A DNA stretch of 64,000 nt from Climacium dendroides. Lineage: Eukaryota > Streptophyta > Bryopsida > Hypnales > Climaciaceae. The translations under genes and the position numbers were made by a program. Shown in pieces: positions 36,989-49,799 of the stretch (position 1 is its first letter; every line of letters starts with the position of its first letter). The notes under the pieces were generated by a model. The model was not told the origin of the DNA. It was given only the letters and a program-made list of their open reading frames with translations, and searched no databases. The DNA is taken from NCBI GenBank assembly GCA_950106755.1, contig OX467091.1, positions 4,853,538-4,917,537 on the forward strand, read 5' to 3'.

Positions 36989-37230
36989 TTAAAGTAATCT
37001 AAAATCGAAAGATAACCAAGAAGATAACATTCAAAAACAAATTCCAACTCTAAATGCTAATATCTTCCAATTTGTACAATCAAACTTTATGAAATATTTA
37101 TAACATCATCTAAGACAAGATAAGGGCAAGATCCTATAGTTAGACTTCAAGAAAATATTTTTTTTTGTTTTCTTGATGGCAGTTTTGAGCGTTTTTTGAC
37201 ATAAAATGTCCTTGGGACATTAGGGATTAA

Positions 37231-38202
37231 AGACATAGTGTCCATTCAACAAACACTTGAAAATTCAAGTAGGGTCATATAAAGTCAATTTCAATGGATG
37301 TTTTCAAAATTTTGAAGCTATGTAGGAACATTCACCTCTTTCATGTGGATTTTAAGAAATTCCAATTGGATGCTTCAATCAAAAGTTATTATGTTGCCCT
37401 CCAAAATTCAAGTAGTTTGGATATCTTTCAAGCATCTTTTGCTAAAATTGTCATTGACTTTTCAAAATTTGGTATGTTTTTTACTAATTAAATATGAAAA
37501 TGAAATTGTCAAAAAACAACAAATTTGAGTTCTCAAATTACATTCTAAGAGGAGTCAAACTTTGTTGGCTATGTTAAGGAGGTTTCAAGAAAAAAAACAT
37601 TTTCTTCTAACTTCAAAGTCCTATTATCTTGTAGTGTGTGAAGTCAAAGTTCTTGAAAATTTCCTCTCATAATCAAAATGTTTGTCTTTAATTTCTCACC
37701 ATTTGGATTTCAAATAAATTTTTTGATACTCTAGTCATTGCACAAGAAATCATCAAAAAATGACTAGTGTATTGCAAGTTCATTTAACCTCCTAACATTG
37801 CAAAGTGATTTAGGATAAGCTAGACTCTATATTTGCTTTTAAAATTGTGCATGAGTTTACATAACAAGATTTAGAATTCAATGGTGGAGAGATGCAAAAT
37901 CATCAAGAGCAAAAATATTGCTTCAAGAGGGTTCAAAGTCTGCTGACCCCATTTTGCAAGAATGAAAAGAAGTTTTTTTTTCTCACTTCAAATGTTATAA
38001 TCTTTCAATTCTCATAGTCAAATGTGCTGAACTTTTTCCAAATTTTCCAACATCATGTCATGGTAGTCCATACTACACTTTTATACAGCTGAAGTTCCAA
38101 AATAAAAAGTTTCTATTCTCAGTTTCGGCAATGCACTAATAAAAAATGGCAGTTTTTTGAAAAGTTCTCTTCAAAAACACCCCCTTTCCTTCCTTTCAGA
38201 GG
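37231..38202 (+). mobile_element. Probable TTAA-family element, degenerate (copy K)
   Basis: The right end CTTTCAGAGG followed by TTAA (38203-38206), an AAAATGGCAGTTTTTTGA block and a CTTCAAATGTTATAATCTTT block match the family 3' half. A TTTTAAGAAATTCCAATTGG region resembles its 5' half. The left terminus is not recognisable. It would share the 37227-37230 TTAA with copy C. Confidence 0.45.
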
Positions 38203-38219
38203 TTAAAGTTTCTCCAAAG

Positions 38220-40460
38220 TCTCGTGCTGAGCTCCTCATTTTCCGGGCTAGGTTTTCATCGACTTGGGACCCAGTTGAAACTGAATACTAAATTTATCTC
38301 TAGCACAATGCACTTGGTTTCATTTTTAAATTATAAATAATAAATCTTGAACTGAGTTCAAGCTGGCTAAAAGCCAAAAGTGTCAAAAGAGTGAAAGACA
38401 TGTCCGAATTCATGTTCTGACAGGACTAGGTGCAGCTCAAATTCCTCATATACGGTCTGAATCTCAGTTCCCCTTGAATCCTGACAATTTGAAAGCCTTC
38501 CTATCAAGTACACTGCTTTTCTGCCATCTGCTTTTCGATCATGCATGCAAGTGGTCCATCATCAACGTGCACTAGTTGCTAGAAAGACAAGGTACAGATC
38601 ATCATGTGCATGCTGTTGTTGGTTTTCGGTGTCTGATGAGCTGAGTAGAAACAGTAATGTACCGCAACGAACTGACAATTTAAGTTTAGCATAGGTGAAC
38701 AGAGGTCGGAATTTGAAGAGACTCCCAGGTGCCTTCCTGTAGGAACCATCGTGCTCGAGAGAAGAACATTCGCTGGAACAGTCCCAGACGGATTCCACCT
38801 AATACGGCTAACTCAGACACCGACATCCAGATATGCCCCTGCAGAAGATGATTAAAGTACCAGCATTTCTTTCATTTTCCTTTCCTGTCACGACCAGGAC
38901 AACCTTGAAAAATAGCTGCGAATAATAACGACTTTTTTTGTTTTTTTGACTCAAAGGAAAATGAATCCATAGCAAGGAGAAAGTTACGACAAACCCCTAC
39001 TGCAGAATACGACTGACCTGGCTGTTCGGAGTGGAGGGGAACACTCTTATGCTATAATGAACAGGAGACCGCCCACCTTATTTTGGAACCCACAGTAGGT
39101 AGACAGTAGACGCCACACTAGGTAGACAGAAGAGCGTAGGTGCTTGCACATCTTCGACAAGAAAAGAGTTGCAACAGTAGCAATAAGCCAGAAACTGAAA
39201 GGCAGAAAACAGAAAGATGAACAAGCGCAGTCTAAGGACAAAAAGAATCATTGAAACGAGTGGCAGTACACATCATGATGTTCGACGGCAATGATGCATT
39301 TTCTCTGGTTTGTCAGAGTGATTCAATGGGGTGTATAGAAGAACACTTGCCTGCTTTAAGAAGAGAGCAAGTGAATGCCCGTTGAATGGCCGGGGCATAT
39401 ACCATTCCCCAAACAGCCCTACACTTGATCGAACAATCAAACGTGACGGAATCGGAAGATGCACCGGACCTAGTGCACAGAGGAACAACTGTACAGCAAT
39501 CAGTACGATCAAGAATGAACGGAGCGATGCTGCTTCGATGCATTTTGACCAATGCTGGAGATGGAAGCTTTGACCTCCCCTCGCCGAGAATGTTTATAAG
39601 AGCGGCCTGACACAGCCAAACGAGTCGATCATGCAGGGGATGCTGTATGTCGTGCGACAAAGAATTCCACAGAAGAATCACAATTAGAACCGTAGGTAGA
39701 CCAGAACGTCGTCGCTGGTCAAAGAATCTGCCAATTTAATAACATACTACGACAGAACTGTCCAAATTTCAGACGGGATATTCCTCTCTGAACTGAAGTA
39801 CGAGATTTGTGATTCCCTAAACCTAATTAAAATGGACCTCAACATACTTTTAAAAAAAGAAAATCAGTGATAAGAATGAAATTGGCAACGGGAAAGTACC
39901 TCGAGCGGCGAGAGTGGCAGGAAAAGAGGGAAGCACTGGCGCTGTGATGCGCCGCAGGTCCCACACAAGCACACGACAACAGCAGGGGATGTGGTGATGA
40001 CTAATCATGTGCCTACGACGCCATGTGTCTCTGGACACCTAGGGTAGAAGAATGAAGTGCGGCGAATCTAGAACAACCGTTTGCAGCCATCTGTTCTCGT
40101 TAATTCCTGGATCTCTCGCTGTCGTTCTCGCTTTTTCGACAATTTGAATGCCGTGTTCGTGCAGCTGACTGAGGACTGTCCCTTGAGATCCATAAATAAA
40201 AACAAAAAGGAATCCGAGGCATATTCTATGCTACAACTTTACAATAGGACGGGAATCTAACGATCTGTTTGTCCGAGCAAGATCAGCAGATTGCTTAATT
40301 CGTCGCAAACTCAGGAATTAGTCCTAAAGGCTGCCTGGCTAGTTCAAACATTTCGCATAATTGTTCAAGGATGGAAGCGGCTGTTTCCGCCATAGCCAGT
40401 AACCTAAAACTCGATCGGAAATTGCGAGTGAAGTCTACTTCGTAATTCGTCAGCAATTTA
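38220..40460 (-). other. Moderately GC-rich region with exon-like pieces, unrecognised
   Basis: GC content rises compared with both flanks and no repeat-family motifs appear. On the minus strand there are possible splice sites (TTCTGCAG before 38837; CTTTCAG before about 39194) and open stretches. Examples are GHIWMSVSELAVLGGIRLGL and a candidate start MAANGCSRFAALHSSTLG near 40092. I recognise no family, and the frames do not join convincingly. It may be a decayed host gene or a long first-exon/promoter region. Confidence 0.3.
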
Positions 40461-40465
40461 CTTAA

Positions 40466-40725
40466 CCCCTAAAGTCTTAAAGTCTCTAGAGGGGACTCTT
40501 GGGATTTTGGGTAGGCTCATGTGATCTCAATTTTTGACACGATTCTTTGAAACTTTTTTTAAGATAGAAAATCAGGTTGGCTTTGGGGGAATATAATTTT
40601 TATTTCAATTAGTGCTCATAAGCAAAAGTTATGTCACCAATAGTCGAAAATGCAATCCAAGGGGCAGCCCAACAAAAATCACCCAAAATATTGAACTTCT
40701 TTTTAATTTTCAATTTTCAAAGTGC
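40466..40725 (+). mobile_element. TTAA-family transposon, copy D (5' fragment)
   Basis: TTAA (40462-40465), then CCCCTAAAGTC and the family 5' body (GATAGAAAATCAGGTTGGCTT; ATTTCAATTAGTGCTCATAAG). Homology ends near 40725. Confidence 0.7.
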
Positions 40726-42167
40726 TAGAAATAGGTGTTTCTGAAATTGATCCAAAATTCTTATGAATAGTGAGAATACATTTCAAGCAAGAATTTAAAG
40801 GAATTGGTTATAGAAAGGTGTTAGTTTTAGGTGTAGTTATTTGAAACCTAAATCCTAGACCTTTATTGGTTCAATCCTTTTTTTTCTAAATTGTAGATTT
40901 TTACCTAGATCTTTGTAGAAATACCTCAATGTACTAATAGGTTACACCAAACATTTTTTGTTTGTTTTTTTGGTAGTAGAGCAATCTTGGAATGTATGCA
41001 AAAGAGGGAAAAATAAACAGAATCTTCTAAATGTATACATTCATCCACAAAATTATCTATTATTAGTAGCTTCCATCCAAATATTGGTGCTTCTAGTACT
41101 TGTTTTAGAAGGTTTTGGAAGATCCATCCATTTTTTCAAACATCTTCTCCAATGTTAAAGGAAAATGTACCAAAATTAGATATGATTCTAGCAAAAATTT
41201 GTTCCCCAAAAAATAATTGGGTTCTATGCTCTTTAGCATAACTAATTTTTTTCCTAGAAAATGTAGCTAAGGAATTGTTTTTTTAATCAATTCTTGAAAA
41301 TTCTATTTTTTTAAATTTTCCAAAAATCTAAAAGTTTGGCTTTTATATGTGTAATTATTTTTGTTTCAAACATACTAGTAGTCTCAAGGATACGTTTTAC
41401 CTCAATTTCATTAAATTGGTCATAATTGAAGGTTCATATTGTATAGATTTATGCGTTACTTTGAATCAATGAGAAGTTATATCAACAAAACACTGCCTTG
41501 TAGCACTTTGTTTGTTATCCTAAATATAAGCCTTTGGAGTGCTTAGGGATAGCTTTTCTCCCAATCTATGGGACTTCAATATTGTTTTTGGAAGGGAATA
41601 GAATTTAAAGAAAGAGTTTGTATTTAAGAGAAGAAAACATATTCAATTATAAGAGCATCCCTAAGTCATGTAGGTTTTCAAAATACATACAAATCAATCT
41701 AAAAGACTTAATGAGGCCTTTAAAGCAACAAAGCATATTTTCACTTGGTCAAACTTCATTATTTTCTTACATTAAGGAATCTAAATCTTCTTTTTAATCT
41801 TTATTTTATAATTAAAATTTTAAAAAAAGTTATATGATTTTTTAAAGTATTTTTTGTAAAATCATAGACTTATATTTTAAAATAATTGAAATAGCATAAA
41901 AGAATTTTTTAGCAAAAATGGAGGTAAATATCATAGTAAATTAATCTTACCCATGAGCTCACATCTAGAAGAATTCAATAGGAAAGCTTCAATGTAAAAT
42001 GTATCATTCTTTATAATTGTTTCCTTCAAAGGGCCACAAAAATTTTAGATAAACAATTTCTAAAATAAATAATTAAGTATAATAAAATGTCAAGAATCAA
42101 AACTATGTTCTTTTAATCACAATTATAAAAAAAAAATACCTCAAATTTGATAATACCTCTTATTTTC
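40726..42167. other. AT-rich intergenic DNA, no gene
   Basis: No coding region. The first 80 bp resemble 47497-47580 (shared TTTTCAAAGTG and CTCATGAATAGT-type words), a hint of a further low-copy repeat. Confidence 0.4.
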
Positions 42168-42171
42168 TTAA

Positions 42172-43013
42172 CTCCTAAAGCTGTGAGGGTGTTTTTTATT
42201 AAAAAAAAACTAATCATAGGATCTTGTATTTAACTTGTCTGAGAACATGTGATCAAAATTTCATCAAATTTGACCACAAAGATTGCAAGATATTTGCATT
42301 CAAAATGAAGAAAACAAATTTTATTTGCAACTTGCTTGACTAGATTTTTTAGCTTTGAATCTTTTTAACTGAAATTTTAAGTTTCTACGTTGAATAGTTG
42401 AGTTGAGAATCTAAAAAATAAATTCAACAAAAAAAAACACCTAATTGTCACTCATTAAAATATTGTGAAGTAGAAATAAATTAAGAATTGAAGGAAAAAC
42501 TAAATTGTTTATAGCTCTAAAGTGGAATTGAAATACAATAATCCCAATAGCAAGATTGTTTTAAAAAGCAAATCCAACCCTATCTAACAATTTTTTTTTT
42601 TTTTAAATTGTAAAAATTGCATTCACAAATGAATCCTATAAGTGATTTTTTCAAGAAGATGCTCAAATTGCTTGAAAAACTAAGAATGTCCATAACTTTT
42701 TCATCACTTGTCCAAATAGAATAAATCAAAGCTTCAAATGTAGACAAAAATATAAAATCTTAGGAAAAAAAGCATTTTAAAAAATTATTTTGACTTTAAT
42801 TTTTTTTGTGTTGCCTAATTACTTCCATTTTTGACTTTTTGTGTCATAACTTTTTCTCCTAGGCACCTATTGAAATAAAGATTATATATCCACGAGGCTC
42901 TTGCAAAAACACACATCCTCAAAAAGTTTCAAAAACATTCACTACAAATTGAGACAATAGGAACCTACCTTGATCCAAATTGTCCCCCGAGGGAACAAAT
43001 GGTCCTTTAGGGA
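42172..43013 (-). mobile_element. TTAA-family transposon, copy E (complete)
   Basis: TTAA flanks both sides (42168-42171 and 43014-43017). In its own orientation it starts TCCCTAAAGGACCATTTG. The body is the reverse complement of copies A and B (for example, the GACAATCTTGTTTA-type block reversed). It is 842 bp and non-coding. Confidence 0.85.
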
Positions 43014-43664
43014 TTAAATCAAAAAAGGTGGTCAATAGATTTTGTCTCTCCCCTTCTAACTTCTTCCTTAAAACATTCCTAAAATTTAAAGTAGCTTGAA
43101 AGTGCATTTGTTTTATTTAGTTCTATGAAACAATTGTTATCTTCTTATTCTCTTTAATCCCTCAACATCCAAAGTCATCTCCAAAATTAACAATTTAGGA
43201 AAACTCATCATAAAATACTATTTGGAAGACTATTTTGGAATTGATTTATAAATAAAAGTTATAGATATTAAGTTTTAGATTCCATCTATATGGATAGATT
43301 CACCGATGCAATATTTTCATTTTTTGAATAAAGCTTGTTGGAATGGATTTAAAACATGAGGTTCTCTTGACATGGTGATTTTTTGAAAATTTTGTATTCT
43401 TTAAATTTATGACCTCATTTTTACAAATTCAGTTTTGAACTACATTCAATGCAATTTTGGCTAGGTCAACCACTTGACATACATCCACATTTGTAGTTTT
43501 AGAAAAATATGTGCTCTACTAATACCAAATCCAACCATTAGATAGGACAAGAGCTCGATAAAGTATTTCTACAAATTAGGATGAGCTTCATCCAAGAAAT
43601 AATGAGAAAGAAACAAGAATATAAATTTGTTCATTGTTTAGAAATTGAACTTCAAAGCGCTTAA

Positions 43665-44576
43665 TCCCTAAATGCCCAGACATTGTTTTTAGCAACATAG
43701 CAATTTGGAGCAACTCACTATGAACATTATTTTTATTTATTTTTCTTTGAAATTTTTACACAACATGTGCTTGAAAAATAGCTTTAAGGCTCAACAATTT
43801 TCATAAAATCTGACTACATGGTTAAAAAGTTATTGTGTAATATACATTTTTTATGGATCTTCAAGCAACTCAAAAAAATCTTTAAAAATCACATTTGTAA
43901 GAAATAAATATTTGAAATTGGTTATCTCGATTTATATGTATGTGGGAAGCTTTGAATCATTCCCTTTTGATCAATGTGATGAAAGTTATAAGGAGTTTTA
44001 GTTTGTGGGTAGTTATGGAATCTCTACTCTATAAAAAATTTGAAGTACGTCCTTCATTTAACTCAATTTTCAATACCTTTTGGAAAAAAATAAAAAAACA
44101 TTGGTTGTATATTGTTTATTACAATACTACAACCATTGGGATTGCCATTTTTCAATTTCATAACTAAATTCTTGACAATTTAGTATTTTAAAACATTTTC
44201 TACTTCTTTCCACTCACTATTTTTTCCTATATGTTGTACAATTCCAAATCATCTAAATTTTTTCAAGCATGTAGCCAACTTGCCTTGAAGGAGTCCAAAG
44301 AGTTACAACCATTTTGAACATTTTTTCATACAAATGTGACCTTGTAAAGAGCACTTGCCCGATTTTTGTAGAGCCAAAAAAGGATTCTTGTCAATTCAAA
44401 TGCTAATATCTTGCAATTCACATGGTGGAAATTTCCAAAAGAATTCCCACATCTTTAAAAACCAACTTACTACAAGATCCTATTTACATGTGTTCATAAA
44501 TGATTTTTTTCTAAAATTTGGAACTTGTACTAAAAATGCCAATTTTGGTGAAAACATAGTCAAAAACCTTTAGGGG
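43665..44576 (+). mobile_element. TTAA-family transposon, copy G (complete)
   Basis: TTAA at 43661-43664 and 44577-44580. Left end TCCCTAAATGCCCAGAC; right end, reversed, CCCCTAAAGGTTTTTGAC. It is the same subfamily as copies F and H (AAGCATGTAGCCAACTTGCC). It is 912 bp and non-coding. Confidence 0.85.
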
Positions 44577-44580
44577 TTAA

Positions 44581-45429
44581 GGGTTAAAATTCTCCTAAAA
44601 ATTAACAAAGAAAAGCAAATATCAAGTTTATTCTTGCATGAACCACCCAATCATTTAGAGGGAACTCAAAAATACTCTCTATTTAGTAATACATTGTGAA
44701 TAACAATCATAAATATAATTATTATCTCTTTAGCCTTGAGTTCTTTTTTTACACCTTCCTACCATATCCAATTGCCTCATATGTATACTTTAGTTTAAAA
44801 AGATATTTTCTTAGAAACTATTATCTCATCATATTTTGAACATACACTACTATGGTCCACTTTACATCTTATTGGATGAGCACATGGATAGGATTGGCCC
44901 TCTCATTTTTTCCAATGATTGTATGGATGGGTCTAGAAGGGAGGCTATGATGGGAACATGCTTACATGTGATTGCACTCCCACATCATACTTCTACATAC
45001 ACTCACATTCCAAAAAAAAATAATTTTTAAGTTTTCCATAATCAACATTGCTTTTCCCAAGCTTCATGGTGTCTTACACTTCTATATATGTATTGACAAA
45101 CTACATTTCAGGAGTAGCTTTGTCTTGTCCTCCAACATAAAGCAATCCCATAAATTCAAGTCCAATGTCACGGAATTGCTTTTGTGGTGTTTTACACTTC
45201 TATATGAACCTTGAAAAACTAGGATTTTTAGGAGTTAGCTTTGTCTTGTTGCCCCACAAAAAGCAAATCCCAAGAAGTTCAACTCCAATGTTTAAAAACC
45301 CATTCATTTTCCAAATGTCCGAAAGTTGCCTCTCCCTCAAATAACTTTGAAACCCTGACCACCAACAGTTCCGATTCTCTCTCCTCTCACTTGCAAACAC
45401 AGCACACTCCCACATGAAAAATTCCAGAA
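44581..45429. other. AT-rich intergenic DNA, no gene
   Basis: No gene seen. An imperfect local duplication of about 125 bp (TTTCAGGAGTAGCTTTGTCTT near 45109 and TTTAGGAGTTAGCTTTGTCTT near 45228) is present. Confidence 0.4.
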
Positions 45430-46080
45430 AAATCTTTTGTTTTATCTGCAAAGCTTGGCAAGATATTTGTGCATGCAAGTCGGCTCTTCAGTCGGGCACT
45501 GGATCGTGTCCGCCGGGCCTCGCTGTAACCCTTCGCCCTCCCCTCCCCCACCCCACCCCACCCCACCCACCGTACAGTTATGGAAGCCAGTGAGTTCGGA
45601 ATTTTCGAGACGCTGCCAGCAAACAGACCATGAACAGCATCTGGTTGGATATTTCACTGTGTGGGGAGTTGGGGCCGACTTGGGACTTGGGACTGCTGCA
45701 GCAGCTGCAGTGCAGTGCAGCGCAGCAGGTGATGACAAATTGCAGAGCCAAGTACAGCACAGTGATGAGCACACCAAAGCAACAGTACTGTAATGAGTTG
45801 AGCGCAGAGGCTTGTTGGGAGCACGATGGCGAGCGATCCAGGTCTTGGTCGCAGAAATGGAAAGCTTCTGGCGCGCCATGGCCCGGACTCCCGGGGACAA
45901 GCCAGAAGCGTCATGTCCAGCGTCAACGCCTTTCCAAAACCAGACGCTACTCGGAACCCTAATCGGGACTGTCGGTGGCAGCGAGGCAGGCAGGGCAGGA
46001 AGGCAGGAGCACCGTTCGCCTTCCTTCGCCAATCCTTGGCCCGTGACGTTAAAAACACATTAGTTACGAGGTCCATCTAA
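45430..46080 (+). other. GC-rich island with a candidate first exon
   Basis: This is an abrupt GC-rich block in AT-rich DNA, with a CCCCA microsatellite (about 45540-45571) and CAG/CTG-rich words. A plus-strand frame from 45826 (MASDPGLGRRNGKLLARHGP) is open to 46080. Reverse-strand frames of 140-196 codons are equally open, so openness alone is weak evidence. It could be a CpG-rich promoter plus exon 1 of an unidentified gene. I recognise no domain. Confidence 0.3.
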
Positions 46081-46639
46081 ACAGATGAAACTGAATTTTT
46101 GGGGAGGTGAAGCTTCTTGAAATAATTTTGAGTAAATTTTCCTCGAAAGACAAGGGGAATTGGCATCTAACCCAAGTCGTTTTATGTTTTTTTGAGCTTT
46201 GTGGAATTAGTTATGAGTTTTTGAAGTTGAAACGGCATAGGGTTTGAGAATTGTCCACCTCCTAGAATGTACATTGTTTGTACATTGTGGAAGGCTATGA
46301 AAATAGCAGCATGTACAAAGAGTGTACATTTGAAGAGGTGTGTGATTTTAGAGCCCATGTGCTTTTAGACCTACCTAGCTTACATGCCTCCCAATAAGCA
46401 ATTCAACATACTTCTCATTATTATTCTATTGCCAAAGTTTTTGTGGGGTCTTGTTGGTAGTTGAAAGTGGATCCTGAATTCTCTTCAAATGCATTTTTTG
46501 GACTTTGTATGAATCCATATATTAAGTTAAGTTGTCAGTTTATTTGTTTTGTTTGTTACGTTGAGATCTCCCTACCCGTGCATGGTTGCTAGTATGTGAG
46601 CCTAGGAACCCATGCTCCTATATTATAGAAAGTACCCAT

Positions 46640-46990
46640 TTTATAGGCACCTTCCATAGTTATAGGATATTTATATTATAAGTGCCTAATTATATTACAA
46701 GTGTTTATGTTATATGCACCTTCCATGGTTATGGGATATTTATATTATAAGTGCCTAATTATATTACAAGTGTTTATGTAAGTACCTATATTATAAGTGC
46801 CTAATTATATTACAAGTGTTTATGTAAGTACCTATATTATAAGTGCCTAATTATATTACAAGTGTTTATGTAAGTACCTATGTTGTAAGGTACCTATGTT
46901 ATAAACACCCTCCATGGTTATAAGGTATTTAAGTTATAAGTATGTGTGTTATAGACACCTTCGATAGTTATAAAGTACTTACTTATAACT
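46640..46990. repeat. Minisatellite, 46-bp unit
   Basis: AGTGCCTAATTATATTACAA recurs at 46681, 46750, 46796 and 46842. The last three are spaced exactly 46 bp. More diverged units (CCTATGTTATAA-type) extend it on both sides. Confidence 0.85.
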
Positions 46991-47629
46991 AAGCTCAAGG
47001 CTTATAGGCTTGCATTTTTAGGCTCACATGTTAGTGTTGTTGCCAAACTGTGCGTTCCCTAGGTTGTGTTTTTGGTACTATCAGAAAGCTCTCAACAAGG
47101 AGGGGTGCACAAGTTTTTTTTGATGGCATTTGAACCTACAGTGAGAAAGTTATTGAATTGAAGTTTTATGAACTAAAAAATTGGAAAATTACTTCATTAG
47201 AAGACATTTGAGGCCATTGGAAGACTGTTTTAGGCTTGTTCTCGATTTTGTTCCCATGGCAGTAAAAAAATGCAGCTAGTTGTTAGAAAAAAATGCAAAA
47301 AAATGCAAAAAAAAAAAAAATTCTCAAAAATGACATAGCACAATCTCGACCATGTTGGACTGCGCAATTGGTAGCATTTCCACGCGGTCAAGATAGTTTT
47401 CAGAGCCCGGGAACTCACAGTCTTCTAGAGACCCTAAATTTCATCTAATACTTTCACTATGGCAATGGGACAAGGATCACTAGTAAACTATGAATTTTCA
47501 AAGTGTTGAAAATAGGAATTTTGAAAATGGACCTTAGACTCTCATGAATAGTAGAAGTACATCCCTCCATCTTGAAATAAATTCAGATTTTCCTAAAATG
47601 GCTAGATTAGTGTGTGAATGGCTCCTATT
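46991..47629. other. Intergenic DNA, no gene
   Basis: No gene seen. It includes a poly-A-rich stretch near 47287-47320 and the repeat-like segment at 47497-47580 shared with 40722. Confidence 0.4.
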
Positions 47630-47633
47630 TTAA

Positions 47634-48533
47634 CCCCTTAAGTTGACTATGTTTTTACCAAAAACGCTCCAAAATTGCCATTTCTAATACATGTACCAAA
47701 TTTTAGAAAAAAAAATGGGGAGGCACATGTAATCATAGGATCTTGTAGTACACTAGTTTAAAAAGACGTGGAAAAAATTTCAAAACTTTCCATTGTGTAG
47801 ATTGCAAGATATTTGTGTTTGAAGTGACAAAAAAAATTTGCCTTGCAAAAAACAAGGCTACTTTACTTCACAAGGTCTCATTTGTATGAATAAATGTCCA
47901 AATTGGTGCTTATTTGGATTCACTCATCAAAACAAATTGGCTACATGCTTGAAAAATTTCAAATCATTTTGAATTGTACAACATATAGTAAAAAATAGTA
48001 AGTAGAAAGAAGTAGAAAATGATTTAAAATACCAAATTGTTAAGAATTTAGTTATGGAATTAAAAAATGCCAATTCAAGTGCTTGTAATGTTATAATAAA
48101 CAATCTACATCCTATAGTTTTATTTTTCTCTAAAAGTATCAAAATTGAATAAAATAAATGACTTCAAAGTTTATTTTAGAGAATCCATAACTGTCTATAA
48201 ATGTAAAACTCCTCATAAATTTTGACTCATTGATCAAAATGGAATGATTCATTGATTTCCATTTTGATATAAATCTAGGAAAACAACTTCAAATTATTGT
48301 TTATGAAAAGAGTGATTTTTTTTTATTTGGATGGATTGTCCAATGGGTGAAAAACTACATGTCATAGAATAACTTTCAAACCATGTAGTCAAAAGTTTTG
48401 AAATTTTTTGGGTCTTAAAGGTACTTGTCCTCATGTTGTGTGAAAATTTCAAAGAAAAAAATAAAATCTCCATTTGTAATGAGCTACCCAAAATTGCTAT
48501 GTTGCCCTAAAATGCACCTTGGCCTTTTAGAAG
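47634..48533 (-). mobile_element. TTAA-family transposon, copy H (complete)
   Basis: TTAA on the left (47630-47633) and TTAG, a one-base change, on the right (48534-48537). The body is the reverse complement of copy G (GTTGTACAATTCCAAATC-type block reversed). It is 900 bp and non-coding. Confidence 0.8.
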
Positions 48534-48537
48534 TTAG

Positions 48538-49797
48538 AAGGATTGTTTAGTTACTTTAACATTTACTAAAACCTACTAGGCATGAAAGAATGGAAGTTAG
48601 TAATGAAGCAACGCATGTTGAGAAATGTAAAGAAATTGACAAATTTTTGCCCTTTTTTGAACTGCTCTAGTAGTATTTGTTTTGATCATTTTATGAGCAA
48701 CATTGGTGTAGTGATGTCCATTGATGTCCTCTATATTCAATTCCAACAATGTTTTATAATTCAAATCCAATAAATTTTCAACATTAAATTCATCATTAGT
48801 AGTTTTTGTATAGTTGTGGATTGAATTCTTCGCTGAGTTGTTTAGAGGTTGTGCTTCAATTCCCTTTGCAAAAATCAAATTGTTATATAGTCTTTGGAGC
48901 GTGGTATTTGTGGATTCTTTTGCTTTGGGGTATTTGAACTAGCTTCAATTGTTGTCCATCAAGTTTTGGAGAGCCAATTTTGAATTTAATTTGAGATAAT
49001 TATATTTGGAAATCCCAGATTTACATCATGATGGAGGGAGTACATTTTAGTGGCAAGAATTTGTACAGGGTGGTTTTGAACGAGTTCAAAATTAGGAGTG
49101 GTTATCTTATCGCATTCCCATTCATCCAATCCAATTCCTCCATTTTAGGTTGAACTTCTATTTACAAGAAATATGACAATTAATTTGGTAGAAAAGATAA
49201 AAGATTTTTGGAATTCTATATGGAAGTATGTAATATTTGCAAAAGAATAAACAAATTTTTTATCAAGAGACTTGTGAAAAGGGGAGGATGCTCTTTTTCA
49301 ACTTCCGGAAAACTAATTTAAACAATGGACTTGAACTTTTTGGCTGCTTTAAATTTGACAACAAGGCAAAGTTACTCCTAAAATATAGTTTCTCACAACT
49401 CGTGCAAAAGTACAAACATTATGAAACTTAGCAAAAGCAATTTCACCCCTTATCACTGAGGGCATTGTGAAGGTACCAAGCATGCAACTAGGGGATGCAT
49501 GGTTTAGGAGATCTCACCATAACAAACAAAACAAAGAAATAAACAATCAACTTAACTCAAGGTATGGACTAGTATACCTTGTGCTATTGCCATAGTCTAA
49601 AGCAAAGTAAAACCAGTTTTCTAATTTTTTTACACTTAAAAACTTTGAAATTCAACATCTTTTTTGCATGAAACAAAGCCATTGCACCCCTTCTTGCCAA
49701 GGGCTTTCCATCAGTACCAAGCACACATGTTGGAGATGCACAGTTCAAGAAATCTCAATGTAACAAACAAAACATCTTAATAGGTGGATTCTTCCAT
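48538..49797. other. AT-rich intergenic DNA, no gene
   Basis: No gene seen. A reverse-strand 93-codon ORF (48597-48878) has no family resemblance. Confidence 0.4.
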
Positions 49798-49799
49798 TA

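Larger units (their letters stand above)
34933..37226 (+). mobile_element. TTAA-family transposon, copy C, with three nested insertions
   Basis: TTAA (34929-34932) precedes TCTCTAAAGTCTC, and TTAA (37227-37230) follows an end reading CTTGGGACATTAGGGA. Between them the family body can be followed in order through three interruptions: a 150-bp TA-flanked MITE (35242-35391), a TAA-family MITE (35595-36030) and another TTAA-type element (36178-36988). Subtracting these leaves about 900 bp, the normal size for the family. Confidence 0.8.

Noticed and set aside
40722..40800. A further repeat family shared with 47497
   Set aside because: About 80 bp of moderate similarity without recognisable ends; too little to define an element.
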